Below are positions 24,917 through 34,027 of a stretch of 64,000 nucleotides of DNA, in pieces. A model generated the notes under the pieces. The model searched no databases. It was not told where the DNA came from and saw nothing but the letters and a program-made list of their open reading frames with translations. The translations under genes were made by a program, and so were the position numbers. Numbering within the stretch: position 1 is the stretch's first letter; every line of letters begins with the position of its first letter. This stretch comes from Acidobacteriota bacterium. Its GTDB lineage: Bacteria; Acidobacteriota; Blastocatellia; Pyrinomonadales; Pyrinomonadaceae. The stretch covers positions 2,480,001 through 2,544,000 of the forward strand of contig CP065000.1 of NCBI GenBank assembly GCA_016700075.1, written 5' to 3'.

Positions 24917-25170
24917 ACTCGATCCTATTGGCCGATGCCGGCAGTTACCTGATCATCGCGGGCGTTGTTTTCTTTTTCGTGATGGCAGCGGCGGCCTACA
25001 TTACGTTCAGGATGCTGCGTAAGACGCTTAGAATGACGATGCGCATCATCATCGCAGCGATCATGTTGCTGGTCGCGTCTGGCGGCGGCTCCGCTCTGTG
25101 GTATTGGGGAAGATCGGACGCCCGCACTCCAACCAACCGTCAGCCTGCGAAGGGTACATCACCGCGATAA
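24913..25170 (+). CDS. Small two-helix membrane protein, unknown function
   Basis: 85 residues. Two membrane helices (about 9-32 and 43-65) joined by a basic turn (RMLRKTLRMTMR), then a hydrophilic tail. No family recognised. Overlaps yacG by 4 bases and abuts the MFS gene with no spacer, so it belongs to a three-gene unit. Confidence 0.7.
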   Translation: MNSILLADAGSYLIIAGVVFFFVMAAAAYITFRMLRKTLRMTMRIIIAAIMLLVASGGGSALWYWGRSDARTPTNRQPAKGTSPR

Positions 25171-26409
25171 ATGTCGATAGACGCGACCGCAGAGAATAAC
25201 AGTGGATGGCGGCGCTATCTGCGGATGCCGCGAAACGTCGTGGCGCTTAGTGCGGTCGCGTTTCTCAACGACGTCTCCAGCGAGATAATCTATCCGCTTC
25301 TTCCGGCTTTCCTTTTCCTGAGCCTCGGAGCAACGCCCTTCGCCATTGGCCTTATCGAAGGCTTTGCCGAATCAGTCTCAAGCCTGCTCAAGCTTGTCTC
25401 CGGCTATTTAAGCGACAAATTCAATAAGCGCAAGCTGCCGGTGTTTTTCGGATATTCGCTTTCGGCGATGACACGCCCGCTGCTTGCGTTTGCCTCGAGC
25501 TGGCCGCAGGTTCTCGTCGTCCGCATTGCAGACCGAACCGGCAAAGGTATCCGCGGAGCGCCGCGAGACGCCCTTATCGCCGAAAGCGTACCCCAAAAAG
25601 AGCGCGGATTTGCATTCGGCTTCAACCGTGCCGCGGATCACCTCGGTGCCGTGTTCGGCCCCATCGCGGCGTTCTTTTTGTTGTGGCTCTTTGCAGCCGA
25701 CCCTGAAAATCCTGCTATCGGCGAATATCAAAAGGTGTTTTTGGTCGCTGCCATTCCTGTAGTGATCGGGCTTTTCGTTATCGCGGTTTTCGTGCGGGAA
25801 AAAGACGCTGTCGTTTCGCCGCACGAAACGGCGGAACCGCTGAAATTTTCTCTAAAAGGTTTCGACGGCAACTTCAAACGCTTTCTATTCGTCATCGCAC
25901 TTTTCACTCTGTCGAACTCGACGGACGCGTTCTTGCTGCTGCGGGCCGCGGACGCGGGCGTTACGCCGGTCGAGATACCGCTGCTGTGGATGACGCTGCA
26001 TCTCAGTAAGGTCGCGAGTTCACTTGTCGGCGGCGACCTGTCCGACCGTCTCGGGCGCAAGAAAGTGATAATCGCAGGTTGGGTGGTTTATGCGGCGGTC
26101 TATGCCGGCTTCGCATTTGTCGATTCTGCGTGGCAGGTGTGGGCTCTGTTCATCATTTACGGAGTATATTTCGGCCTGACCGAAGGCGTCGAAAAAGCGT
26201 TCGTTGCTGACATGGTAAGCGAACGGCTGCGCGGCACTGCATACGGCTTGTATAACCTGGCATTCGGGATCACGGTCTTTCCGGCGTCGCTGCTGTTCGG
26301 ATTGATCTGGTATGAATTTGGGGCGCCGTCAGCATTTCTGACAAGCGCCCTCATATCGTTCGCGGCCATCGGGCTGATCACTACCGTGAGGCCCGCTCAC
26401 CGCCACTAA
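25171..26409 (+). CDS. Major facilitator superfamily transporter
   Basis: 412 residues with about 12 membrane helices. MFS signature in loop 2-3 (GYLSDKFNKRKLPVFFGY), its half-repeat in the second half (GGDLSDRLGRKKVIIAGW), and RIADRTGKGIRGAPRDALIAES in helix 4, typical of a bacterial drug/solute exporter-like subgroup. Substrate not inferable. The ATG directly follows the previous stop; the gene converges with the M48 peptidase with no spacer. Confidence 0.88.
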   Translation: MSIDATAENNSGWRRYLRMPRNVVALSAVAFLNDVSSEIIYPLLPAFLFLSLGATPFAIGLIEGFAESVSSLLKLVSGYLSDKFNKRKLPVFFGYSLSAMTRPLLAFASSWPQVLVVRIADRTGKGIRGAPRDALIAESVPQKERGFAFGFNRAADHLGAVFGPIAAFFLLWLFAADPENPAIGEYQKVFLVAAIPVVIGLFVIAVFVREKDAVVSPHETAEPLKFSLKGFDGNFKRFLFVIALFTLSNSTDAFLLLRAADAGVTPVEIPLLWMTLHLSKVASSLVGGDLSDRLGRKKVIIAGWVVYAAVYAGFAFVDSAWQVWALFIIYGVYFGLTEGVEKAFVADMVSERLRGTAYGLYNLAFGITVFPASLLFGLIWYEFGAPSAFLTSALISFAAIGLITTVRPAHRH

Positions 26410-27843
26410 TTAACGAAGGCCCAAACCGCCGTCGTTAAGCCGGATCGAGTTCAGCATATTGCGGAACGTGTTCTGATAACGCGACATCTGATCCTCCGGA
26501 ACAACCGACGCCACATAGAACAGCTCACCGTTTCGCAGCATGGTCGTGTGAATGTAAACGACCTCTGTGCGGCCAGTGATCGGAGAACGGCCCGCAAGCG
26601 TTGTCGTCGCTCCTTGGCGGCCGGCGAGGGTTGTCCGCGAGAATTGGTCACGCTGTCGCAGGAAGTTGTTCGCCTGCAGAATGCCGCGGACGTATTCCTC
26701 GGTGTCGTTCTCGAGCCTTCGCGTCGAGCCTCGGTAAATTCCGAGCATCGCTCCGTGAGTGATGCCCTGATTTCCGTAAGCACCGTCCGGCGAGAACATC
26801 ACGCTGTCACCCGACGGAAAATCGCGCCAGTTCGTCGGCACGTTCACGCGGAGCCAGTTCAGGCCGGAGTAAGTGCGGAGCCGCGTTGACGGAAACTGGA
26901 CGTTATTCGAATAGCGTCCCGAGGCAGTGGGATTTTGATCGCCTTGGCCTTGCCCGGCTTTGTAGTCGCGCTCGATCTCAGCCATCGTTCTAGCCGGCGG
27001 CATCGACCGCAGCCGTTCCTGAATTCTGCCGAATGCACGCCAGTCGTTATTCGGATACGGGCGAATGGTCAGGTACTGAGCTTCGCGGTTTATCTTCTCG
27101 AAACGATTGCCGGGATCCGGGTGCGACGACAGCCATTCCGGGCCGCCGCGTCCTTTTCCGTCCTCGGCAATAGTGCGGAAAACATTCGCGAGGTCGCGCG
27201 GGTCATATCCCGCGTTCGCCATTATCTGTGCACCCAATACATCAGATTGTGTCTCGTATTCGCGGCTGTATTTCGTCATCCACGCTGCGGCACCAAGCAT
27301 GCCGAGTTGAGCACCGGCTTCGCCGCCGAGTATCGCACCGCCGATGATCATGCCCAACATTCCGAGCGTGTTTTTGGCGCTAGACTGCTTCGTTGCCTGT
27401 GCGGTTGCGTGCCGCAGTGCGACGTGCGAGATCTCGTGCGCCATCACGCCGGCCATCTCGCCTTCGTTGCGTGCCTTTTCGATCATGCCGCGGTTCACGT
27501 ACATCGGTCCGCCGGGCAGAGCGAAGGCATTAAGGTCGCTCGCATTTACGATCTGAAAACGATAGTCAAATGCGGGCTGGTTGAACTGACGCGGAATTGA
27601 ATCCACCAATCGGCGTCCTACCCGCTGGACATACTCAACTGCCTCTCGGTCATTGAGAAGCGGGAACTGCTGTTCGACCTGATTTGCGGCGTCACGCCCG
27701 AGCTTGATGTCCTCTTCCACCTTGTATTTGTTCTTCGGCATGCTGACCTGTGTCTGCTGTCCGAGAACGAGTATCGGCGTTGCCGCGATCAAGACCGCCA
27801 GTGCTGCCGAAAGATGTTTTCTGATCATAAATGTAGTTTTCAT
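26410..27843 (-). CDS. Secreted M48-family metalloprotease (BepA/LoiP-like)
   Basis: 477 residues, RBS GGAGGG in front of ATG 27843. Signal peptide residues 1-29. The M48 domain (about 35-270) has HEISH at 136-140, a preceding LNAFALPGGPMYVNRGM segment, and the downstream EYETQSDVLGAQIMANAGYDP motif with the Glu ligand, then WLSSHPDPGNR as in BepA-type periplasmic proteases. The C-terminal 200 residues form an extra beta-rich domain. A likely role is quality control of outer-membrane proteins. A TPR domain as in E. coli BepA is not apparent. Confidence 0.88.
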   Translation of the reverse strand: MKTTFMIRKHLSAALAVLIAATPILVLGQQTQVSMPKNKYKVEEDIKLGRDAANQVEQQFPLLNDREAVEYVQRVGRRLVDSIPRQFNQPAFDYRFQIVNASDLNAFALPGGPMYVNRGMIEKARNEGEMAGVMAHEISHVALRHATAQATKQSSAKNTLGMLGMIIGGAILGGEAGAQLGMLGAAAWMTKYSREYETQSDVLGAQIMANAGYDPRDLANVFRTIAEDGKGRGGPEWLSSHPDPGNRFEKINREAQYLTIRPYPNNDWRAFGRIQERLRSMPPARTMAEIERDYKAGQGQGDQNPTASGRYSNNVQFPSTRLRTYSGLNWLRVNVPTNWRDFPSGDSVMFSPDGAYGNQGITHGAMLGIYRGSTRRLENDTEEYVRGILQANNFLRQRDQFSRTTLAGRQGATTTLAGRSPITGRTEVVYIHTTMLRNGELFYVASVVPEDQMSRYQNTFRNMLNSIRLNDGGLGLR

Positions 27844-27981
27844 AATGCCCTCCGTATATTTAAATTGAAATTACGATAAAGGGAGCCGGTTGGCAATCTT
27901 ACGATGAACGCACGGGCGTGCGCGGTTCGCCGCAAAATTAGGCGCGGACCCACTGAGGGGCGGCAGAGAAGGTAAGGCTAT
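27844..27981. other. Short non-coding stretch upstream of the M48 gene
   Basis: AT-rich near 27850-27890 (presumably the M48 promoter region), otherwise featureless. Confidence 0.4.
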
Positions 27982-28182
27982 TCAGTGATATGTAGCGCGG
28001 ACGGAATGCTCGAGGTTGAGAGAATCGAGTCTTCGCGTCACTCGGTCCGCATCAAAATTCAACGCCGTTCTGACCTTTCCGAGCAAAGCGACGACCTCGC
28101 TTGCGTCGATCTTTTGGCTGTGCATTCTTTCCACAAAAAAGGCAAAAACGAGATCATTGTCCAAATCGTCGATCAGATCCAT
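27982..28182 (-). CDS. Small soluble protein, unknown function
   Basis: 66 residues, acidic and helical (MDLIDDLDNDLVFAFFVERM, then SEVVALLGKVRTALN). A strong RBS, GGAGG, lies 5 bases before ATG 28182, which is why this strand was chosen over the overlapping plus-strand frame 27985-28239. No motif recognised. It is divergent from the pst operon and its start is about 75 bases from the PHO-box-like repeats, so shared regulation is possible. Confidence 0.6.
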   Translation of the reverse strand: MDLIDDLDNDLVFAFFVERMHSQKIDASEVVALLGKVRTALNFDADRVTRRLDSLNLEHSVRATYH

Positions 28183-28258
28183 TGGTCCTCCGTTGAGCTT
28201 ATGAGCCGAAGATTAGCACAACTCCTGCAACCCGCCTAGCCGAGAAAAGCTCTTGTGA

Positions 28259-28288
28259 TGTTAACAAAATGTTAACAATTCTGTTCAC
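28259..28288 (+). promoter_or_regulatory. PHO-box-like triple direct repeat upstream of pstS
   Basis: TGTTAAC at 28259, TGTTAAC at 28270 and TGTTCAC at 28282, with periods of 11 and 12 bases and A/T-rich spacers, the geometry of PhoB/PhoP-type binding sites. A TTAAAT at 28300-28305 sits where a -10 element would be if the repeats replaced the -35. Confidence 0.65.
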
Positions 28289-28399
28289 CAACACCGCGCT
28301 TAAATTGATTTGGGTTTAAACTCTTAAATGAATCGGCAAAACGGCGTCTCTGTGTCCGAAAATACCGTTTTGTTTCTTGTGGATCTGATGGCCTTGCAT

Positions 28400-29494
28400 A
28401 TGAAGATCAATGGTGAAAGCCCCACGGTAAGGATCGTCTCGGTGTTGGTCCTTGCGGCACTTGTCGTGACGCTGCCGGGATGTTTCAGCGGCCGCCAGGG
28501 ACGCGGTGATTCGATAAAAATGCAGGGTGCGGGTTCGTCGTTCATCAGCCCACTGATGCAGAAATGGGTCCACGAATTCGGCTATCTCAATCCGAACGTC
28601 AAGATCGACTTTCAGTCGATCGGTTCGGGCGGCGGCATAAAGCAATCAAAGGAACGGACGATAAATTTCGGTGCGACCGACATCGCGATGAAAGATGACG
28701 ATCTGGCGACCGCCGACGGCCAGATGCTGCATGTTCCGGTCATTCTCGGCGCAGTGGTGCTTACTTACAATCTAGAGCAGGTCAGTGTCCCTCTGAAACT
28801 TTCACCCGAAACCATCGCGGATATTTTCCTCGGAAAGATAAAGCGTTGGGACGATGACCGCATCAAGGCAGATAATCCCGGCGTCGAACTGCCGGCGGTC
28901 GATCTGACGGTCGTGCACCGTTCGGACGGCAGCGGAACGTCCGCCGTGTTTACGAACTATCTTTGCAAGGTCAGCCCCGAATGGAAAGAAAAGGTCGGTG
29001 AGGGAACCAGCCCAAGCTGGCCGGTCGGCCTCGGCGGAAAAGGCAACGAAGGCGTGACGGGACAGATCAAGCAGACCCCGAACACCATCGGCTATGTCGA
29101 ATACGCTTACGCGGTAAAGAATAAACTGCCTGTCGCCGAAATAAAGAACAAAGCCGGCAATTTCGTTGTCCCGACCTTCGAGGCGGTGACGGCCGCGGCC
29201 GCAGAGACGCTTGATCAGACACCGGAAGACCTGCGGGTCACGATCACTAACGCCGCCGGTGCGGATGCGTATCCTATTTCAAGCTACGTTTATATTTTGG
29301 TTTACCGCGAACAGCCTGACGTTCGCATACGCGATACTCTGGTCGATTTTCTCACATGGAGCATCAACGACGGACAGCGTTTCGCCAAGCCGCTTTATTA
29401 TGCTCCGCTTCCGTCGGGTATGGTCCAGAGGGCGACCGCAAAGATCGCATTGCTGAAAGGGGAGACGGCTGCAAAGCCTGAAACGGCAAAATAG
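28400..29494 (+). CDS. pstS: Phosphate ABC transporter substrate-binding lipoprotein PstS
   Basis: 364 residues from ATG 28400, chosen because it gives a compact lipoprotein signal with lipobox LPGC (Cys28). An ATG at 28328 would add 24 residues before the signal. The binding protein shows the PstS pattern: MQGAGSSFISPLMQKW, SIGSGGGIKQ, GATDIAM, VILGAVVLTYN, HRSDGSGTSAVFTNYL and SWPVG. It captures periplasmic phosphate for PstCAB. The stop overlaps the pstC GTG by one base. Likely induced at low phosphate through the repeats upstream. Confidence 0.93.
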   Translation: MKINGESPTVRIVSVLVLAALVVTLPGCFSGRQGRGDSIKMQGAGSSFISPLMQKWVHEFGYLNPNVKIDFQSIGSGGGIKQSKERTINFGATDIAMKDDDLATADGQMLHVPVILGAVVLTYNLEQVSVPLKLSPETIADIFLGKIKRWDDDRIKADNPGVELPAVDLTVVHRSDGSGTSAVFTNYLCKVSPEWKEKVGEGTSPSWPVGLGGKGNEGVTGQIKQTPNTIGYVEYAYAVKNKLPVAEIKNKAGNFVVPTFEAVTAAAAETLDQTPEDLRVTITNAAGADAYPISSYVYILVYREQPDVRIRDTLVDFLTWSINDGQRFAKPLYYAPLPSGMVQRATAKIALLKGETAAKPETAK

Positions 29495-30429
29495 TGAATT
29501 CTGCACCACAGTCGAAACTCTTTTCCGGCGATACCTTCTTCCGCCTGTCCCTGGCCTCGTGCGCTTCGCTGATCCTACTGATCGTTATCGGAATGGTCGT
29601 CGTAATGACGAATAATTCTTGGCTTTCCATCAAAGAATTCGGCATTGGCTTTCTCTACGGCACGACCTGGGACCCGATCAAAGGACAGTTCGGTGCATTG
29701 CCTTTCATCTACGGCACCATAGTTTCGGCACTGCTGGCGGTACTCATCGCGACGCCGATGTCTATAGCGGTGGCGATATTTTTTGTTGAACAGGCTCCGA
29801 AAAGCATCGCAAGGCCGATGGCGTTCCTTGTCGAACTGCTGGCCGCCATCCCGTCGGTGGTATACGGCCTTTGGGCGATCTTTGTATTGGCGCCATTCCT
29901 CCGGGAATACATCTATCCGCCGCTGCAGTCGTCTCTTGGATGGCTTCCGTTCTTCAGCGGCTCTGCGACGGGCCTCGGTATGCTTACGGGCGGCATTATC
30001 CTCGCGATAATGATCACGCCTATTATCACTGCGGTCGTCCGCGATGTCCTCGAGGCGGTCCCGATGACACAACGCGAAGCGGCGCTAGCTCTCGGTGCGA
30101 CACATTGGGAAACTACGCGCATCGTCTTGGCAAATGCTTCTTCCGGGATCGCAGGAGCGGTCATTTTGGGCCTTGGCCGTGCGATCGGCGAAACGATGGC
30201 GATCACTATGGTCATCGGCAACCGGCCGCAGATCTCCGCGTCACTATTTGAGCCGGGCTATACCATTGCGTCGGTCATCGCGAATGAATTTACCGAGGCG
30301 ACGGGCGAACTCTATATCAGCGCACTTATCGAAATGTGCCTCATACTTTTTGTGGTCACGTTCATCGTGAACGCGCTGGCGAAACTCTTGATCCTGAGCG
30401 TAGGAAACAAGAACACGGCAGCAGGTTAG
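29494..30429 (+). CDS. pstC: Phosphate ABC transporter permease PstC
   Basis: 311 residues from GTG 29494, overlapping the pstS stop (TAGTG). About six membrane helices. The permease EAA loop is EAVPMTQREAALALGATHWETTRIV followed by GLGRAIGETMAITMVIGN, diagnostic for PstC. Pairs with PstA to form the channel. An approximately 60-residue periplasmic loop lies between helices 1 and 2. Confidence 0.93.
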   Translation: MNSAPQSKLFSGDTFFRLSLASCASLILLIVIGMVVVMTNNSWLSIKEFGIGFLYGTTWDPIKGQFGALPFIYGTIVSALLAVLIATPMSIAVAIFFVEQAPKSIARPMAFLVELLAAIPSVVYGLWAIFVLAPFLREYIYPPLQSSLGWLPFFSGSATGLGMLTGGIILAIMITPIITAVVRDVLEAVPMTQREAALALGATHWETTRIVLANASSGIAGAVILGLGRAIGETMAITMVIGNRPQISASLFEPGYTIASVIANEFTEATGELYISALIEMCLILFVVTFIVNALAKLLILSVGNKNTAAG

Positions 30430-30432
30430 GAT

Positions 30433-31254
30433 ATGGACAGCAGGAGAATAGCAAATGCGATAGCCACTATCACGACCGCGGTCGCAGCGTTCGCGGTGGT
30501 CGGCGTTCTGATAGTCATCCTCGGCTACATTTCGTATCAGGGAATCTCGTCGCTGAGTTGGCAGTTCCTCGTTGAAACCCCGAAACCTGTCGGCGAGGGC
30601 GGCGGCATCGGCAACGCTATCGTAGGTTCGCTGATAATGCTCGGGCTGGCATCGCTGCTCGGCGTGCCTATCGGCGTCGCTGTGGGCACGTACCTCTCAG
30701 AAATGGGCGACGGCTGGTTCGGGTCGACGGTTAGATTTGTCGCCGACACGCTGATAGGCGTGCCGTCGATCGTTTTCGGTGTTTTCATTTACGCTTTGGT
30801 CGTTCTGCAGCAAGGATATTTCTCAACGTTGGCCGGCTCGCTCGCCCTGGCTTTGATAATGATCCCGATCATTACGCGAACGACCGAGGAAATGACCAAG
30901 CTCGTCCCAAAGACCATGCGCGAAGGAGCACTCGCGCTCGGAGCTCCGCAGTGGCGCGTTACGCTTGATATCGTATTGCCGGCCGCGATGTCGGGCATTG
31001 CTACCGGAATTATGCTGTCGGTCGCACGCGTGCTCGGCGAAACCGCACCGCTGCTTTTCACGGCGTTCGGCAGCCGTTTTTATAACATCTACCTCGACGA
31101 GCCTATGGCGGCTCTGACGGTGCAGATATACAATTACGCCATTTCGCCGTTTGACGAATGGCACGACAAGGCCTGGGCCGCGACGATGGTCTTGGTCGGG
31201 ATGATACTCCTGATCAATATCTCGATGCGGTATGTGACGCGAAAGCGTTATTAG
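30433..31254 (+). CDS. pstA: Phosphate ABC transporter permease PstA
   Basis: 273 residues starting 3 bases after pstC. Six membrane helices. The EAA loop is KTMREGALALGAPQWRVTLDIVLPAA, with the PstA-type VARVLGETAPLLFTAFG following. N-terminal half has GGGIGNAIVGSL and GVPIGVAVGTYLSE. Forms the permease pair with PstC. Confidence 0.93.
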   Translation: MDSRRIANAIATITTAVAAFAVVGVLIVILGYISYQGISSLSWQFLVETPKPVGEGGGIGNAIVGSLIMLGLASLLGVPIGVAVGTYLSEMGDGWFGSTVRFVADTLIGVPSIVFGVFIYALVVLQQGYFSTLAGSLALALIMIPIITRTTEEMTKLVPKTMREGALALGAPQWRVTLDIVLPAAMSGIATGIMLSVARVLGETAPLLFTAFGSRFYNIYLDEPMAALTVQIYNYAISPFDEWHDKAWAATMVLVGMILLINISMRYVTRKRY

Positions 31255-31275
31255 AGCAGGCAACGATGAAAAACG

Positions 31276-32031
31276 ATGAGTAAGATCAGCGTTACAGACC
31301 TGAATTTCTTTTACGGCAAAGCGCAGGCGCTTCACAATATCTCTATCGAGATACCTGAGCGCGAGGTGATCGCATTTATCGGCCCGTCGGGCTGCGGCAA
31401 ATCCACTTTCCTTCGCACGCTGAACCGTATGAACGACACCATTCCGCTGACGCGTGCAGAGGGCAAGGTTCTGATCGATGGCGAGGACATATATCGTCCG
31501 ACCACCGACGTCGTAAAGCTGCGCCGCCGCGTCGGGATGGTCTTTCAGAAATCGAATCCTTTCCCGAAATCGATCTTTGAGAATGTCGCCTACGGCATAC
31601 GCATAAACCGAATTCATTCGGACAAAGCGGACCTGGCAAACCGTGTCGAAAAGGCACTTCGCGACGCAGCGCTTTGGGAAGAGGTGAAGGACCGTTTGCA
31701 GAGTTCGGCATTCGGCCTGTCAGGCGGCCAGCAGCAGCGGCTGTGTATCGCCCGTGCTCTGGCGGTACAGCCTGAGGTGGTTTTGATGGATGAACCGGCA
31801 TCGGCCCTCGATCCTTCCGCCACGCAGAAGATCGAAGAACTCGTCGTTCAATTGAAACAGCAATACACCATCGTAATAGTCACGCACAACATGCAGCAGG
31901 CTGCACGCGTTTCGGACAAAACGGCGTTCTTTATGTTGGGCAAACTCGTCGAATACAACCCGACGCAGAAAATGTTCACCAATCCTGACGAACAGCTGAC
32001 GGAAGACTATATTACGGGCAGATTCGGATAA
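31276..32031 (+). CDS. pstB: Phosphate ABC transporter ATP-binding protein PstB
   Basis: 251 residues. Walker A GPSGCGKS (36-43), Q-loop in GMVFQKSNPFPKSIFENVAYG, signature LSGGQ (148-152), Walker B VVLMDEP (168-174) and the switch His in VTHNMQQAARVSD. The segment NRMNDTIPLTRAEGKVLIDGEDIY is typical of PstB. It energises phosphate import by PstCA. phoU follows after 50 bases. Confidence 0.96.
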   Translation: MSKISVTDLNFFYGKAQALHNISIEIPEREVIAFIGPSGCGKSTFLRTLNRMNDTIPLTRAEGKVLIDGEDIYRPTTDVVKLRRRVGMVFQKSNPFPKSIFENVAYGIRINRIHSDKADLANRVEKALRDAALWEEVKDRLQSSAFGLSGGQQQRLCIARALAVQPEVVLMDEPASALDPSATQKIEELVVQLKQQYTIVIVTHNMQQAARVSDKTAFFMLGKLVEYNPTQKMFTNPDEQLTEDYITGRFG

Positions 32032-32081
32032 TTTGATATTCAAAGCCCGCGGCTTGTGTTACATTATTGTTAATTTTCGCA

Positions 32082-32744
32082 ATGGAAACTCGGATCATAG
32101 ATCAGCAATTAGGCGTTTTGAGGGACAAGATCCTGCTGCTCGGCGGGGCGACGGAGGCTGCGGTGACGCGCGCAATGGATTCGCTGATCAATCGCGACAG
32201 CGAACTCGCGAAACGCGTGCTCGATGAGGACACCATCATCAACCAGATGGAGCTCGATATCGACCGCATGAGCATCGAGATCCTCGCGCTTCAGCAGCCC
32301 GCGGCACACGATCTGCGTTTCGTTATTTCGGTCGCCAAGATCACGCCCGTTCTCGAACGCATCGCAGACCACGCCAGCAACATCGCCGAATCGGTGCTTG
32401 TACTCAACACGCAGCCCGAGGTTCGTCAGTTCGTCGAATTTCGCCTGATGTCCACCACCGCTTCGGAAATGCTGCAGGCGGCTCTCGATGCTTTCACCGC
32501 CGAAGATTCGCAGGTTTCCCGCGAGGTCATCAAGCGCGACAAGGAGATCGATGAGAACTACAAAAAGGTCTTCAATCAGCTTATCGAGATGATGATCGAC
32601 GACCCTTCAACTACGACCAGCGCCGCTCATCTGCTGTTCGTGGCGAAACACCTCGAACGCATCGGCGACTACGTCAAGGATATCTGCGAGCTCAACGTCT
32701 ATCTCCGCGAGGCAGTGTTCATCAAACACGGCTCCAAAACTTAG
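32082..32744 (+). CDS. phoU: Phosphate-signalling protein PhoU
   Basis: 220 residues from ATG 32082; a TTG five codons upstream was not used. Two PhoU helical repeats (about 10-100 and 115-205), each with the metal-binding pattern: RIADHASNIAESV and RIGDYVKDICELNVYL. PhoU relays Pst transporter status to the PhoR/PhoB-type kinase system and represses the Pho regulon when phosphate is plentiful. Last gene of the pst operon; no phoB/phoR in the window. Confidence 0.94.
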   Translation: METRIIDQQLGVLRDKILLLGGATEAAVTRAMDSLINRDSELAKRVLDEDTIINQMELDIDRMSIEILALQQPAAHDLRFVISVAKITPVLERIADHASNIAESVLVLNTQPEVRQFVEFRLMSTTASEMLQAALDAFTAEDSQVSREVIKRDKEIDENYKKVFNQLIEMMIDDPSTTTSAAHLLFVAKHLERIGDYVKDICELNVYLREAVFIKHGSKT

Positions 32745-32801
32745 TCTTTACGGCGATCGACTTGCTTGCCTTGAGGCCATCAAAGTGCCATCATTTTCGT
32801 G

Positions 32802-33914
32802 ATGTCAGCCGTATTGGAAGCCACACGCGAACTCGAAGAATACCTTGTTCTTTCGGACGAGGAGATCGCCGAACGCATCGAATCCGCACGCGAGGCCCTC
32901 GGCCCGCGTGTTGTCATTTTGGGCCACCATTATCAGCGTGACGACGTCATTCGTCACGCCGATCTTTTCGGTGATTCGTATCAGCTTTCCGTGATGGCTT
33001 CGCAGACCGATGCCGACTATATCGTATTCTGCGGCGTTCATTTTATGGCGGAATCCGCAAATGTCGTCGGCAAGCCGTCGCAGCGCGTGATACTGCCCGA
33101 TCTCGGCGCAGGCTGCTCGATGGCAGACATGGCGAATATCGATCAGGTAGAGGACGCGTGGGAGCAGCTCCGCGATATAGGTGTGTTGGACAGCAAGGTC
33201 GCGCCGATCACTTACATGAATTCGACCGCCGCGATCAAGGCTTTCTGCGGGCGAAACGAGGGCGTCGTATGTACGTCGTCCAACGCTGTGCCGCTTTTCG
33301 ATATTTACCTGAAAGAGTACGACAAGATGTTCTTCTTCCCGGACCAGCACCTCGGGCGAAATACGGGAGCCAAATTCGGTATTCCGCTCGATAAGATGGT
33401 CGTCTGGAATCCGCACGAAGAACTTGGCGGCAATACCGTAGAGCAGCTTCACGATGCCAAGCTGATCCTATGGCGCGGGCATTGCTCGGTACACGGACGT
33501 TTCAAAGCGTGGCATGTGGACAAGATCCGCGAGGAAGTCCCGGGCGTCAAGGTCCTTGTGCACCCCGAATGCACCCGCGAGGTGGTCGAGAAAAGCGACC
33601 TAGACGGTTCGACGAGTTTTATTATCAAAACCGTCGAAAACGCACCGGTCGGCTCGAAATGGGCGATAGGAACCGAGGTAAATCTCGTAAATCGCCTCGC
33701 AAAGCGTTTTCCCGATCAGGAAATTCATCTGCTCGCCCCCGATCTGTGTATGTGTGCGACGATGTATCGTATCGCACCTCAGAATCTGGCTTGGGCGATG
33801 GAAAATCTGGCCGACGGCGTCGTCGTGAACGAGATAATAGTTGACGACGAGACCAAGCATTACGCCGGCATCGCGCTTGACCGCATGATCAGCATGACCG
33901 AGCGGCCCGGTTGA
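32802..33914 (+). CDS. nadA: Quinolinate synthase NadA
   Basis: 370 residues from ATG 32802 (an overlapping GTG one codon earlier is possible). NadA condenses iminoaspartate with dihydroxyacetone phosphate to quinolinate using a [4Fe-4S] cluster. Motifs: VILGHHYQRDDV, GDSYQLS, CGVHFMAESA (Cys77), PDLGAGCSMAD, CTSSNA, HPECTREV and DLCMCATMYR, which include the three cluster cysteines. Length is typical. No nadB or nadC adjacent; a small hairpin follows. Confidence 0.96.
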   Translation: MSAVLEATRELEEYLVLSDEEIAERIESAREALGPRVVILGHHYQRDDVIRHADLFGDSYQLSVMASQTDADYIVFCGVHFMAESANVVGKPSQRVILPDLGAGCSMADMANIDQVEDAWEQLRDIGVLDSKVAPITYMNSTAAIKAFCGRNEGVVCTSSNAVPLFDIYLKEYDKMFFFPDQHLGRNTGAKFGIPLDKMVVWNPHEELGGNTVEQLHDAKLILWRGHCSVHGRFKAWHVDKIREEVPGVKVLVHPECTREVVEKSDLDGSTSFIIKTVENAPVGSKWAIGTEVNLVNRLAKRFPDQEIHLLAPDLCMCATMYRIAPQNLAWAMENLADGVVVNEIIVDDETKHYAGIALDRMISMTERPG

Positions 33915-33916
33915 CC

Positions 33917-33939
33917 GCCGCAAGTTTTGCGGCTGTTTT
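33917..33939 (+). terminator. Probable terminator after nadA
   Basis: GCCGCAA-GTT-TTGCGGC, a 7-bp perfect stem beginning 2 bases after the nadA stop, followed by TGTTTTG. Confidence 0.55.
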
Positions 33940-34027
33940 GCGTTCTTTTAAATGAAGGGCACGATGTCATTTTTTGACGCGCCCTGCCGGAATTATTTGC
34001 ATCGAAGACATAAAAAAGGTGGTAATT

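Noticed and set aside
27985..28239. Plus-strand 84-codon frame opposite the small minus-strand gene
   Set aside because: No RBS, whereas the minus-strand frame has GGAGG at ideal spacing and a more protein-like composition.
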